A stretch of 30,036 nt of DNA from the NCBI GenBank assembly GCA_023399455.1, contig JAEWPN010000252.1:1-30036 (forward strand), given 5' to 3'. The notes under the pieces are model-generated. The model made no database searches. It worked only from the letters and a program-made list of their open reading frames with translations, and was not told the origin of the DNA. Below, one piece after another: positions 1-9,028 of this stretch. This DNA comes from Bacillota bacterium (lineage in GTDB: Bacteria > Bacillota > Clostridia > Lachnospirales > Lachnospiraceae). Positions within the stretch are counted from its first letter, which is position 1. Every line of letters begins with the position of its first letter. The position numbers and the translations under genes are program-made.

Positions 1-2843
1 AGGATGTCGCTTACCTGATCGGTGGTAACGGCGTCCAGACCGCAGCCGAAGGAATTCAGCTGGATCAGGTCCAGATCTTCTCTTGTTTTTACGAAGCTTG
101 CCGCAGCATAGAGTCTTGAATGATACATCCACTGATCGGATACGATAAGGGGACGCTCAGGGCTCGCCAAATGGGAAACGGAATCCTCCGTCAGAACAGC
201 AACGCCATAGGAGGTAATCAACTCGGGAATGCCGTGGTTGATCTCAGGGTCGATATGGTAAGGACGCCCGGCAAGGACGATACCATGCCTGCCGTTTTCT
301 TCCAGATACTTTATCGTTTCTTCACCCTTTTTCATCATATCGAGCCTTGCCTGATGCATTTCCTTCCATCCGGCATCCACTGCATCGATAATCTCCCCAG
401 CAGGAATCTCCGTAAATTCCTTGATTAAAGCTTCCGATATGGTCTTTACATCGCGGAAGGACATGAAGGGATTTCGTAAAACAGCTTCACCGCGTCCGAT
501 TTCTTCAACATTATTTTTTATATTCTCCGAATAAGAGGTTACAATAGGACAGTTATAGTGATTGTTGGCCTCCTCGAACTCATTGCGCTCATAAAAAAGA
601 GCGGGATAGAAGATGAAATCCACACCCTCGTGAATGAGCCAGCTCACATGGCCGTGGGCCAGCTTAGCCGGATAGCACTCGGATTCACTTGGAATGGATT
701 CGATGCCGAGAGAATAAATGTTGTGGTTGGAAAGAGGAGAGAGGACCACCTGATAGCCCAGCTTCGTAAAGAACATATGCCAGAACGGATAGTTCTCGTA
801 CATGTTGAGTACTCTTGGAATTCCCACCCGTCCTCTTTTTGCCTCGTCGGCAGGAAGGGGCTCGTAGCCGAATATTCTTTTTAATTTATACTCGAAGAGA
901 TTGGGGATCCCGTCCTCATTTTTTGTTTTTCCAAGTCCTCGTTCGCAGCGGTTGCCGGAAATATATTGCCTACCACCGCTGAATTTGTTAATGGTCAGAC
1001 GGCAGTTGTTTGTACAGCCCTTGCATTTCGCCATGCTTGTTTCGAATTGGAGCGCTTCTATCTGCTCGATAGAGAGCATGGAGGTATCGTAGTCCTGAGT
1101 ATAGCGTTCGCGGGCGATGAGAGCGGCTCCGAAAGCGCCCATGATGCCGGCGATGTCGGGACGAATTGCCTCGCAGTCAGCAATTTTCTCAAAGCCTCGA
1201 AGGATTGCATCGTTATAAAAGGTGCCGCCCTGTACCACGATGTGCTTGCCCAGTTCCGAAGCGTCTGCTACTTTTATTACCTTGAACAGTGCGTTTTTAA
1301 TAACGGAATATGCAAGTCCGGCAGAGATGTCTGCCACTTTGGCGCCTTCCTTTTGTGCCTGCTTTACTTTGGAATTCATAAATACGGTACAACGGGTACC
1401 GAGATCGATAGGGTGCTCTGCGAACAATGCGGCCTGAGCGAAGTCCTCTACGCTGTAGTTCAGCGATTTCGCGAAGGTTTCTATGAATGAGCCGCAGCCT
1501 GCAGAGCATGCTTCATTAAGCTGTACGCTGTCCACGGTCTGATTTTTGATTTTGATGCACTTCATGTCCTGACCGCCGATGTCGAGAATACAATCCACGG
1601 AAGGGTCGAAAAAGGCAGCGGCATAGTAGTGTGCCACCGTCTCCACTTCGCCGTCATCCAGCAAAAATGCGGCCTTCATCAGCGCCTCTCCGTATCCGGT
1701 AGAACAGGAGCGCACGATGTTTACATCCTCAGGCAGCAGTGTGTAAATCTCCTTGATGGAGCGGATTGCCGTCTTCAGAGGGCTTCCATCGTTACTGCTG
1801 TAGAAGGAATACAGGAGAGAGCCGTCTTCGGCTACGAGAGCCACTTTGGTGGTAGTGCTTCCGGCATCGATGCCGAGAAAGCAATTTCCATGATAGGATG
1901 CCAGATCCGAGGTGGCTACGTGATGTACGGAATGTCTGCTCTTGAATTCCATGTAGGATGCTTCGTTTTCAAAAAGCGGTTCCATACGTTCCACTTCGAA
2001 GTCCATTTTTATGTCGGAGGAAAGCTTTAAAGCCATCTCCTCCATGGAGTAAAACACCTCTTCCTTTGCATTCAAGGCGGAGCCGATAGCGGCAAAAAGA
2101 TGAGAATGTTCTGTATTGACAATGTGATCTTCATCCAGTTTCAGCGTGCGGATAAAGGATTCCTTCAGCTCGGATAGAAAGTATAGAGGGCCTCCTAAGA
2201 AAGCTACATGTCCCCTGATCGGCTTACCGCAGGCGAGGCCGGAGATCGTCTGGTTTACAACCGCCTGGAAGATAGAAGCGGAAAGGTCCTCTTTGGTGGC
2301 ACCTTCATTGATGAGAGGCTGAATGTCCGATTTGGCAAATACACCGCATCTCGCGGCGATGGTATATAGGGAATGATACTCCTTGGCATATTCGTTCAGG
2401 CCCGAGGCGTCCGTCTGTAATAAAGACGCCATCTGGTCGATAAAGGAGCCGGTACCTCCGGCACAGATGCCGTTCATACGCTGCTCCACATTTCCTCCTT
2501 CGAAATAAATGATCTTCGCATCCTCTCCGCCCAGTTCTATCGCTACGTCGGTCTGAGGAGCCAGCTCCTGCAATGTGGTGGAGACAGCAATGACCTCCTG
2601 TACGAAGGGAACCTTCAGATGATTGGATAAGGTAAGTCCTCCCGAGCCGGTGATCATTGGATGCAGCTCGATATTTCCAAGCTGATCGTATGCCTTTTGC
2701 AATAAGCCTGACAGAGTTTCACGGATGTTTGCAAAATGCCTTTCGTAATCTGAAAACAATATTTCATGGGCATCGTTCAAAATAGCTATTTTTACAGTGG
2801 TTGAACCGATATCAATTCCCAAAGTATAGCGTAATTCACTCAT
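1..2843 (-). CDS. 2-hydroxyacyl-CoA dehydratase activase fusion protein (BadF/HgdC-type ATPase plus DUF2229), 3' end cut by window edge
   Basis: Reading the minus strand from the ATG at 2843 gives an open frame to the window edge (947 complete codons), so the C-terminus is missing. Two activase ATPase domains are visible. The first has [10 protein letters not shown] at residues 9-18, an ELGGEDAK motif and [11 protein letters not shown]. The second, from about residue 322, has [18 protein letters not shown] (about 420) and [12 protein letters not shown] Cys cluster CKGCTNNC (C607, C610, C614) plus C633 follows, then a DUF2229-like part with [15 protein letters not shown] and, near the edge, [15 protein letters not shown]. 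HgdC-type activases are ATP-driven Fe-S proteins that inject an electron into 2-hydroxyacyl-CoA dehydratases. Large fusions of this kind are usually about 1400 residues, so roughly a third is off-window. The start is supported by a GGAAAGGG site about 9 bases upstream. The physiological substrate or partner cannot be told from here. Confidence 0.93.
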   Translation of the reverse strand, partial: MSELRYTLGIDIGSTTVKIAILNDAHEILFSDYERHFANIRETLSGLLQKAYDQLGNIELHPMITGSGGLTLSNHLKVPFVQEVIAVSTTLQELAPQTDVAIELGGEDAKIIYFEGGNVEQRMNGICAGGTGSFIDQMASLLQTDASGLNEYAKEYHSLYTIAARCGVFAKSDIQPLINEGATKEDLSASIFQAVVNQTISGLACGKPIRGHVAFLGGPLYFLSELKESFIRTLKLDEDHIVNTEHSHLFAAIGSALNAKEEVFYSMEEMALKLSSDIKMDFEVERMEPLFENEASYMEFKSRHSVHHVATSDLASYHGNCFLGIDAGSTTTKVALVAEDGSLLYSFYSSNDGSPLKTAIRSIKEIYTLLPEDVNIVRSCSTGYGEALMKAAFLLDDGEVETVAHYYAAAFFDPSVDCILDIGGQDMKCIKIKNQTVDSVQLNEACSAGCGSFIETFAKSLNYSVEDFAQAALFAEHPIDLGTRCTVFMNSKVKQAQKEGAKVADISAGLAYSVIKNALFKVIKVADASELGKHIVVQGGTFYNDAILRGFEKIADCEAIRPDIAGIMGAFGAALIARERYTQDYDTSMLSIEQIEALQFETSMAKCKGCTNNCRLTINKFSGGRQYISGNRCERGLGKTKNEDGIPNLFEYKLKRIFGYEPLPADEAKRGRVGIPRVLNMYENYPFWHMFFTKLGYQVVLSPLSNHNIYSLGIESIPSESECYPAKLAHGHVSWLIHEGVDFIFYPALFYERNEFEEANNHYNCPIVTSYSENIKNNVEEIGRGEAVLRNPFMSFRDVKTISEALIKEFTEIPAGEIIDAVDAGWKEMHQARLDMMKKGEETIKYLEENGRHGIVLAGRPYHIDPEINHGIPELITSYGVAVLTEDSVSHLASPERPLIVSDQWMYHSRLYAAASFVKTREDLDLIQLNSFGCGLDAVTTDQVSDI

Positions 2844-2939
2844 AGTATCCGCCCTTTCCTTTTTTGATATTTAGGCATGTTAAAACCGGAGCTTTCCTAT
2901 TTATAATATATAGCGGATAGTCCTCAGACATGCCCAATC

Positions 2940-2968
2940 ATTATACGACACGTAACTACAAAATGCAA
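2940..2968 (-). promoter_or_regulatory. Sigma-A promoter for the activase gene
   Basis: On the minus strand TTGCAT (2968-2963) and TATAAT (2945-2940) are separated by exactly 17 bases. This leaves an untranslated leader of about 90 bases before the ATG at 2843. No terminator-like hairpin is evident in that leader. Confidence 0.65.
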
Positions 2969-3079
2969 TGTTGATGCCGGAATATTTTCATTATATTTTT
3001 TAGAACATTTTGTAAAAAAACTGGATAAGAAAGTTAAATTTTTATTATATCTCGTGAAACCTTCTCCAGTTTATTTACT

Positions 3080-3107
3080 TTTACAGATGGGAATGTTAGA
3101 ATATACT
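3080..3107 (+). promoter_or_regulatory. Sigma-A promoter for the rhomboid-like gene
   Basis: TTTACA (3080-3085) and TATACT (3102-3107) are 16 bases apart. The predicted transcript start near 3114 lies just upstream of the GGAGG site (3131-3134) used by the next gene. Confidence 0.55.
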
Positions 3108-3145
3108 CGCATGTTTTTAGGCATAGAATGGAGGAATACACAAAA

Positions 3146-4006
3146 ATGAGTAATTTTGAAAGAAAGTTCGGCAAGTATGCGATTAAGAACATTTCGCTGA
3201 TGCTGATCATGTGTTATGCGGTAGGGTATTTGATCAATTTGATAAACCCTTTGTTTTTATCTTATCTGACCTTGAACCCCTATGAGATTCTGCATGGACA
3301 GATTTGGAGAATCCTTACTTGGATCATCGTGCCGCCGGATACTTCCAATTTGTTTTTCGTGTTAATTATGCTTTACTTTTATTATTCTATCGGAACGACC
3401 CTGGAGCGGTCCTGGGGAACCTACAGATATAACGTCTATCTGCTTTCGGGAATGCTTTTTACGGTAATTGGAAGCTTCCTTCTGATGGGCTATTGCTATA
3501 TATTTAACGGGGATCTGATGGCGGCTTATGGAGCGAAGGATTTCTTCAGCGCGATTTCCTTTTACTTCAGCACATATTATGTAAATATGTCCATTTTTCT
3601 CGCGTTTGCAGCGACTTTTCCTGAGGCTCAGGTACTTCTTATGTTCATCATTCCGGTTCGCATCAAGTGGCTGGGAATTATATACGCGGTGATGCTGGGA
3701 GCACAGTTCCTTACGGGTAGCGTTTACAGCAGATTTGCGATGGGAGCGTCCTTGCTTAACTTCCTTGTATTCTGGTTCACCTCGAGAAACCATATCCATA
3801 TGTCGCCGAGGCAGGTAAAGCGTCGTCAGGAGTTTAAAAAAGAAGTGAAAAGAAGTACGGGAGTGACAAAGCATAAATGCGCGATTTGCGGCAGAACAGA
3901 AGTGGACAGTCCGGAGTTGGAATTCCGTTTCTGTTCCAAGTGTGACGGTAATTATGAATACTGCCAGGAGCATTTATTCACCCATGAGCATGTGAAACTA
4001 TACTAA
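3146..4006 (+). CDS. Rhomboid/Derlin-like polytopic membrane protein with C-terminal zinc finger, apparently protease-dead
   Basis: The protein has 286 residues from the ATG at 3146. That start is preferred over an upstream in-frame ATG at 3128 because the TGGAGG site (3129-3134) overlaps the earlier ATG and sits 11 bases before 3146. About six hydrophobic segments fill residues 15-215. The HGQIWRILTW motif and the LERSWGTYRY segment match the loop-1 WR and helix-2 signatures of the rhomboid/Derlin superfamily. The catalytic GxSG serine motif and the helix-6 histidine of active rhomboid proteases are not found. The C-terminus carries a Cys/His cluster: C245-x2-C248, C263-x2-C266, C273, H276, H280, H282, likely a zinc-binding domain on the cytosolic side. 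It lies 41 bases upstream of the sigma-like gene and probably shares its transcript. The function is unknown; a scaffold or quality-control role is inference from inactive rhomboids in general. Confidence 0.75.
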   Translation: MSNFERKFGKYAIKNISLMLIMCYAVGYLINLINPLFLSYLTLNPYEILHGQIWRILTWIIVPPDTSNLFFVLIMLYFYYSIGTTLERSWGTYRYNVYLLSGMLFTVIGSFLLMGYCYIFNGDLMAAYGAKDFFSAISFYFSTYYVNMSIFLAFAATFPEAQVLLMFIIPVRIKWLGIIYAVMLGAQFLTGSVYSRFAMGASLLNFLVFWFTSRNHIHMSPRQVKRRQEFKKEVKRSTGVTKHKCAICGRTEVDSPELEFRFCSKCDGNYEYCQEHLFTHEHVKLY

Positions 4007-4047
4007 GCGGCAGGAGACAGAAGGTTGAAAGGAGTATGGGTATAAAG

Positions 4048-4785
4048 ATGAACAAGGAGATTCTGTTCGCAAATACTTTGGAGGGACTGAAGCGGACTGC
4101 GAAGGAGCAGGGGAATTGTATATCGCAGGAGCAGATAACGTCTGCTTTTAAGGAGATGGAACTATCCCCGGAGCAGATGGAACTGGTCACCGATTATTTA
4201 AAAAAGCAGAGGATAGGGATAGGGCAGCCGGCGGAAGCGGAGGAATACCTGACGAAAGAGGAAACCGATTATCTGGAAGCCTACCTGGAGGAACTTAAAC
4301 TCCTTGAACAAGCCACGGCAGGAGAGAGGGATGCGGTTACCTTGTCTGCCATGGCGGGAGATGTCCAGGCGCAGTCCCGACTTGTTGAGATTTACCTTCC
4401 CGAGGTAGTGGAAATCGCCAAACTGTACGGCGGACAAGGAGTCTATCTGGAGGATTTGATCGGAGAAGGCAATCTGGCTCTGGCGACGGGTGTAACAATG
4501 CTTGGATGCATGGAGCACTCTGATGAAGCGCAGGGAATGCTGGGTAAAATGATCATGGATGCCATGGAGGAGCATATTGCAGGAACTCTCCAGGAAAAGC
4601 AGACGGATAAATTGGTATTGGATAAGGTCAATGAGGTGACCGACCATGCCAGGGAGCTCGCAGAGGTACTACAAAGAAAGGTGACGGTGGCAGAGCTTTC
4701 GCAGGAGAGCAAGCTATCGGAAGAGATTATTCTGGAAGCAATTCGCATGAGCGGAGACAATATCGAATATATTGAAAAGCGGTAA
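4048..4785 (+). CDS. Degenerate sigma-70-like protein lacking region 4
   Basis: The protein has 245 residues from the ATG at 4048; an ATG at 4036 is only one base after the AAAGGAG site (4028-4034), so 4048 is preferred. Residues 5-58 resemble sigma-70 region 1.1 (LKRTAKEQG...ISQEQITSAF...LSPEQMELVTDYLKKQRI). Residues 100-150 align by eye with regions 2.1-2.2 (GDVQAQSRLVEIYLPEVVEI, then LEDLIGEGNLAL), the part of sigma that binds the RNA polymerase clamp helices. The usual tryptophan-rich 2.3-2.4 segment that melts and reads the -10 element is replaced by an unrelated acidic stretch. Residues 188-243 resemble region 3 (DKVNEVTDHARELAEVLQRK...). The chain ends there, so the -35-reading region 4 is absent. 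It may bind core polymerase without acting as a classical sigma. The role is inference; no operon partner other than the rhomboid-like gene is seen. Confidence 0.75.
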   Translation: MNKEILFANTLEGLKRTAKEQGNCISQEQITSAFKEMELSPEQMELVTDYLKKQRIGIGQPAEAEEYLTKEETDYLEAYLEELKLLEQATAGERDAVTLSAMAGDVQAQSRLVEIYLPEVVEIAKLYGGQGVYLEDLIGEGNLALATGVTMLGCMEHSDEAQGMLGKMIMDAMEEHIAGTLQEKQTDKLVLDKVNEVTDHARELAEVLQRKVTVAELSQESKLSEEIILEAIRMSGDNIEYIEKR

Positions 4786-4808
4786 AATATGCGGATCTTA
4801 GACAATCG

Positions 4809-4846
4809 ACCGCTCTCTGTCTACTTAGCAGAGAGCGGTTGTTATA
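4809..4846 (+). terminator. Rho-independent terminator after the sigma-like gene
   Basis: A perfect 11-bp stem ACCGCTCTCTG (4809-4819) / CAGAGAGCGGT (4829-4839) encloses a 9-base loop and is followed by a modest T-rich tail (TTGTTATATT). It closes the rhomboid-like/sigma-like pair before the next promoter. Confidence 0.8.
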
Positions 4847-4883
4847 TTACAAATGAGTTTTGTTCTGCATATGTTTTTCTATT

Positions 4884-4912
4884 TTGCTAAAAATGATAGA
4901 GTATGATATGAT
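4884..4912 (+). promoter_or_regulatory. Sigma-A promoter for the PreP-era-recO group
   Basis: TTGCTA (4884-4889) and TATGAT (4907-4912) are 17 bases apart. The predicted transcript start is near 4919, immediately after the preceding terminator, so this is the likely promoter for the following gene group. Confidence 0.6.
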
Positions 4913-4990
4913 AAAATTGCTGTTAATATATTGAAAATGGAGAAAATAACGATAAAAGAAGTTGGCGGGAAAAGGAGAACGACATTTAGT

Positions 4991-7936
4991 ATGAGAGATA
5001 TAGAAGAACTGAAGCGAAATATAAAGGATTTGGAAAGCTATGAAATTATAGAGGCGAGAGAGGTAAAGGATTTGAATTCCCACGGAGTACTTCTTCGCCA
5101 TAAGAAGACGAGAGCGAGAATTACCGTATTGTCAAATGAGGATGATAACAAAGTTTTTTATATCGGCTTTCGCACTCCGCCTGAAGACAGTACCGGAGTG
5201 GCGCATATCGTAGAGCATACTGTGCTTTGCGGCTCCAGAAATTTTCCGGCAAAGGACCCGTTTATAGAATTAGTGAAGGGTTCTTTGAATACATTTTTAA
5301 ATGCGATGACCTATCCCGATAAGACCGTTTATCCGGTAGCGAGCTGCAATGACAAGGATTTTCAGAATTTAATGCACATTTATCTGGATGCGGTATTTTA
5401 TCCTAATATTTACAAAGAGGAGAAGATATTCAGACAGGAGGGGTGGCACTATGAGATGGAAAGCGCAGAGGATGAGCTGACGCTTAACGGAGTGGTTTAC
5501 AACGAGATGAAGGGAACCTTTTCCTCGCCGGACGACGTTCTGGACAGAGAGGTTCTTAATTCCCTTTTTCCGGATACGCCTTACGGCACTGAATCGGGAG
5601 GAGACCCGGATGTGATTCCATCTCTTACTTATGAGGATTTTCTGGATTTCCACAGAAAGTATTATCATCCTTCCAACAGCTATATTTATTTATATGGTGA
5701 TATGGATATGGCGCAGAAGCTGCGTTTTATCGACGAGGAATATTTGTCCCGCTTTGAAGCGCTTAACATAGACTCCCAGATTAAGCTTCAGGAGTCTTTC
5801 GAAGCACCCAGAGAAATATTCAAGGAATATTCGATTATGGAAGATGAGTCGGAGAAGGAAAATACTTACCTGACCTATAATACCGTAGTCGGTGATAATC
5901 TGGACAGAAAGCTGTATATCGCCTTTCAGGTGCTGGATTATGCTCTTTGCTCCGCACCGGGCGCGCCCTTGAAGCAGGCGCTGACAGATAAGGGAATCGG
6001 CAAGGAAATATACAGTACCTATGATAATGGGATTATGCAGCCATTCTTTTCCGTAGTGGCTAAGAATACGGACCTTTCCCGTAAGGAGGAGTTCGTGCGG
6101 ACTATTGAGGAGGTGCTGGAGCGGCAGGCAGAAAACGGAATAGATAAAAAGGCGCTGGCAGCAGGCCTTAACTACTTTGAATTCAAATATAGAGAATCGG
6201 ATTTCGGCTCTTACCCGAAAGGGCTTATTCTGGGACTTCAGGTACTTGACAGCTGGCTTTATGACGAGAGAAAGCCGTTGATCCATGTGGAGGCGAACGA
6301 TACTTTTGCGGCACTCAAAAAAGAAATAGAAACCGGATATTTTGAAGAACTGGTAAAAAAATATCTCCTTAACAACACTCATAAGACGGTGCTGGTGCTC
6401 TCACCCCAGAAGGGCCTGACCTCCAAGAAGGAGGCCGCACTGCAAAAGGAGCTTCAGGAATACAGGGAAACCTTAAGTGAACGGGATTTGGAGAGAATCA
6501 TAGAGGAGACGAAGGCGCTGGAGCGCTATCAGGAGGAACCCAGTTCCAAGGAGGATTTGGAGAAGATACCTCTTTTAACGAGAGCGGATATGAAAAAGGA
6601 AGCGGAGGACTTTGTCAACGAGGAGCGGTATTCGGACGGCACCCTGATATTGTTCCACAATATATTTACAAATGGCATTGGCTATCTGAGGTTCGTCTTT
6701 GACATCGGCAGCGTACCGGAGGAGCTGTTCCCTTATATCGGCATATTGAAGCAGGTGTTGGGCATGGTGGATACGTTAAATTACAGCTACGGCGATCTAT
6801 ACCACGAGACGAATATAAAGACCGGCGGCATCGACATGGTAGTGAATACTTATTCCAATGCGCTGAATCTGGATGATTACAGTATGAAACTCGAAATCAA
6901 AGCAAAAGTACTGTATGAAAATTTGGAGGAGGCTTTCAAGCTGGTAGAAGAAATCGCACTCCATTCCAAGTTCGACGATACCAAGCGCCTGTATGAAATC
7001 ATTGCAGAGGTACAGTCCAGAATGCAGGCTACTATGACCTCATCAGGCCATTCTCTGGCGGCAATAAGAGCATTGTCTTACATCTCGGGTACGGCGGCGG
7101 TGGCGGAACAGATAAGCGGCATTCCGCAGTATCGTTTGTTAGAAAAGCTGGAATCGCAGTTCGAAGATGAGAAAGACGATTTGATCGAGAAATTAAAGCA
7201 GCTTGCGGTATATATCTTCCGGCCGGAGAACCTCATGGTGGATTACACTGCAACTGAAAAAGAATATCCTGGAATTGAAACGATGGTGCGAAAATTAAAA
7301 AAAGGTCTGTATACCTCTCCTGTGGAGAAAAAGAAATTTGAGCCTAAGCTTGTAAGGAAGAACGAAGGGTACCTTACCTCCGCACAGATACAGTTCGTAT
7401 GCCGTGCGGGCAACTTCATTCACGAAGGGCTTCCCTACACCGGTGCGCTTAAAGTGCTTAAGGTGATGATGGGTTACGATTTCCTCTGGAACAGAGTGAG
7501 GGTAAAGGGCGGCGCTTACGGCTGCATGTGCAATTTCAGTAAATCGGGAGACAGCTATTTCGTATCTTACAGAGATCCCAATTTGGAGAAAACAGTGGAA
7601 GTATATGAGAATGCGGCGGATTATATAAGCACCTTCGAAGCGGACGAAAGGACGATCACCCAGTTTATCATCGGAGCCATCAGCGATTTGGACGTACCAA
7701 TGACACCGGCCACCAAAGGAATTTATTCCATGGGAGGTTATCTGACTAATTTGTCTTTCGACAGGGTGCAGCAGGAAAGGGATGAGTTGCTTGCCACGAC
7801 GGCAGAAACCATAAGAGGGTTGTCGGAATATATCAGAGCCTTTATGAAAGAGGACTGCTTATGTGTGGTGGGAAATGAAGAGAAACTTAAAGAGAATGAA
7901 GCGATGTTCATGAATATCGAGCCTCTTTTTCATTAA
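4991..7936 (+). CDS. M16C family zinc metalloprotease, presequence protease (PreP)-like
   Basis: The 981-residue protein carries the inverted zinc motif HIVEH (H72, E75, H76) followed by TVLCGS, and the distal glutamate in VVYNEMKG (about E172). These are hallmarks of pitrilysin/insulinase M16 enzymes, and the length and N-terminal text (LLRHKKTRARITVLSN, GFRTPPEDSTG, SLNTFLNAMTYPDKTVYPVA) fit the M16C/PreP subfamily. Members degrade oligopeptides inside a closed two-half chamber; a C-terminal catalytically inert half is present. No signal peptide is seen, so it is probably cytosolic. The start at ATG 4991 follows AAAGGAG (4971-4977). The frame is open further upstream to a TTG at 4931 (ATG at 4937), which lack a good ribosome binding site and would add 18-20 residues. 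The next gene starts 36 bases downstream. Confidence 0.93.
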   Translation: MRDIEELKRNIKDLESYEIIEAREVKDLNSHGVLLRHKKTRARITVLSNEDDNKVFYIGFRTPPEDSTGVAHIVEHTVLCGSRNFPAKDPFIELVKGSLNTFLNAMTYPDKTVYPVASCNDKDFQNLMHIYLDAVFYPNIYKEEKIFRQEGWHYEMESAEDELTLNGVVYNEMKGTFSSPDDVLDREVLNSLFPDTPYGTESGGDPDVIPSLTYEDFLDFHRKYYHPSNSYIYLYGDMDMAQKLRFIDEEYLSRFEALNIDSQIKLQESFEAPREIFKEYSIMEDESEKENTYLTYNTVVGDNLDRKLYIAFQVLDYALCSAPGAPLKQALTDKGIGKEIYSTYDNGIMQPFFSVVAKNTDLSRKEEFVRTIEEVLERQAENGIDKKALAAGLNYFEFKYRESDFGSYPKGLILGLQVLDSWLYDERKPLIHVEANDTFAALKKEIETGYFEELVKKYLLNNTHKTVLVLSPQKGLTSKKEAALQKELQEYRETLSERDLERIIEETKALERYQEEPSSKEDLEKIPLLTRADMKKEAEDFVNEERYSDGTLILFHNIFTNGIGYLRFVFDIGSVPEELFPYIGILKQVLGMVDTLNYSYGDLYHETNIKTGGIDMVVNTYSNALNLDDYSMKLEIKAKVLYENLEEAFKLVEEIALHSKFDDTKRLYEIIAEVQSRMQATMTSSGHSLAAIRALSYISGTAAVAEQISGIPQYRLLEKLESQFEDEKDDLIEKLKQLAVYIFRPENLMVDYTATEKEYPGIETMVRKLKKGLYTSPVEKKKFEPKLVRKNEGYLTSAQIQFVCRAGNFIHEGLPYTGALKVLKVMMGYDFLWNRVRVKGGAYGCMCNFSKSGDSYFVSYRDPNLEKTVEVYENAADYISTFEADERTITQFIIGAISDLDVPMTPATKGIYSMGGYLTNLSFDRVQQERDELLATTAETIRGLSEYIRAFMKEDCLCVVGNEEKLKENEAMFMNIEPLFH

Positions 7937-7972
7937 TTGATCATTGCAGCGATGGAAGGATAGGGGATTATT

Positions 7973-9025
7973 ATGGAAAAATTACGGATAAAGAACTGGA
8001 AATATAAGCTGTGGGCAGCGATAATAGGTGTAGCTGTGCTCGGTTTTTCAGGCTGTGGAAGTGTAAGCTCTTCCACGGCGGACAGTGCGGCGGTGCCCCA
8101 GGAAGCCAGCAGTGCCGATTATGGGGGATACGCCTCTGATGAAGTGTATGTGCAAGAATATGAAGTGGCCAGCGAGGAGTCTGCACCCGCAGAGGCAGGG
8201 GGAACTTCCGCAGAAATTTCCGTGAAATCCAATCGTAAATTGATTGAGACAGTGAGCATGGACGTAGAGACGGAGGTTTTCGACGAACTTCTTCCCAAGG
8301 TGGAAAGTAAGGTGTCGGAGCTTGGCGGCTATATGGAGAATCTGAATGTCTATAATGGAAGCAGCAGATACGGGCAAAACAACAGGTCTGCCAACCTTAC
8401 TATTCGAATTCCGAGGGAGAGACTGAATGATTTTGTGACGGCGGTATCAGACATATCCAACGTAACAAGCCGCTCCGAGAGTACGCAGGACATCACCCTT
8501 CAGTATGTGGACACAGAAAGCCATAAAAAGGCTTTGGAGGTGGAGCAGGAGCGGCTGTTAGAACTGCTTGAAAAAGCGGAAAGTATGGAGGATATTATCG
8601 CTATAGAAGCACGGCTGTCGGAAGTGCGCTATCAGCTTCAGAGTATGGAATCTCAGCTTCGCACTTACGATAATCTGGTAGATTATTCTACCGTGTACTT
8701 AAATATCCGCGAGGTAGAGGTGCTGACGCCCTCCCTTCAGGTTTCTGCATGGGAAAAAATATCTGTGGGATTCATAAGCTCCATGAACAATGTAGGAAAC
8801 GGAATCAAAAATTTCTTTATCTATTTCATTATCTGGCTGCCATATATTGTCTTATGGGCGATAGTTATTATACTGGCTGTGTTGCTTATTCGGCATTTCA
8901 TTAGGAAAAAGGATAACAAAAGTAGCGGCTCCCTCTTTCGCAGATATAAGCAAAAGAAAGAGGATAAGACGGAGAGAATCGAGTCAGACAAAGCGGAAGC
9001 GAACGAAAGCAAAAGTGAGGAATAA
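7973..9025 (+). CDS. DUF4349-type membrane-anchored lipoprotein
   Basis: The 350-residue protein starts with a basic N-terminus, a hydrophobic stretch (WAAIIGVAVLGF) and a lipobox ending at C28 (FSGC), so it is probably a diacylated lipoprotein. A low-complexity Ser/Ala/Glu linker follows. The central domain (about 85-265) has SVKSNRKLIETVSMDVET, FDELLPKVESKVSELGGYME, TIRIPRERL and the coiled-coil heptads KKALEVEQERLLELLEKAESMED, matching what I know of DUF4349 proteins. A strong transmembrane segment (about 285-312) and a charged Lys/Glu-rich tail (KQKKEDKTERIESDKAEANESK) end it, so both ends are membrane-attached with the tail in the cytosol. The function of the family is not established. 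It ends 3 bases before the Era start codon, indicating translation coupled to era. Confidence 0.85.
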   Translation: MEKLRIKNWKYKLWAAIIGVAVLGFSGCGSVSSSTADSAAVPQEASSADYGGYASDEVYVQEYEVASEESAPAEAGGTSAEISVKSNRKLIETVSMDVETEVFDELLPKVESKVSELGGYMENLNVYNGSSRYGQNNRSANLTIRIPRERLNDFVTAVSDISNVTSRSESTQDITLQYVDTESHKKALEVEQERLLELLEKAESMEDIIAIEARLSEVRYQLQSMESQLRTYDNLVDYSTVYLNIREVEVLTPSLQVSAWEKISVGFISSMNNVGNGIKNFFIYFIIWLPYIVLWAIVIILAVLLIRHFIRKKDNKSSGSLFRRYKQKKEDKTERIESDKAEANESKSEE

Positions 9026-9028
9026 AAT

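Larger units (their letters stand above)
2844..3145. other. Divergent intergenic region (about 300 bp)
   Basis: This AT-rich stretch separates the minus-strand activase gene from the plus-strand rhomboid-like gene. It holds one promoter-like element for each direction (2940-2968 minus; 3080-3107 plus) and the two ribosome binding sites. I see no further open frame, repeat or RNA gene in it. Confidence 0.6.

Noticed and set aside
120..2030. Several plus-strand open frames of 60-174 codons over the left end.
   Set aside because: They lie opposite the long minus-strand activase frame, whose translation shows clear conserved motifs; the plus-strand products have no recognisable features.
3362..3973. 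203-codon minus-strand open frame opposite the rhomboid-like gene.
   Set aside because: It is antisense to a gene with good promoter, ribosome binding site and membrane-protein composition; the product shows no domain.
5690..6382. 230-codon minus-strand open frame opposite the PreP gene.
   Set aside because: The opposite strand encodes a conserved M16C protein; this frame has no ribosome binding site or recognisable motif.
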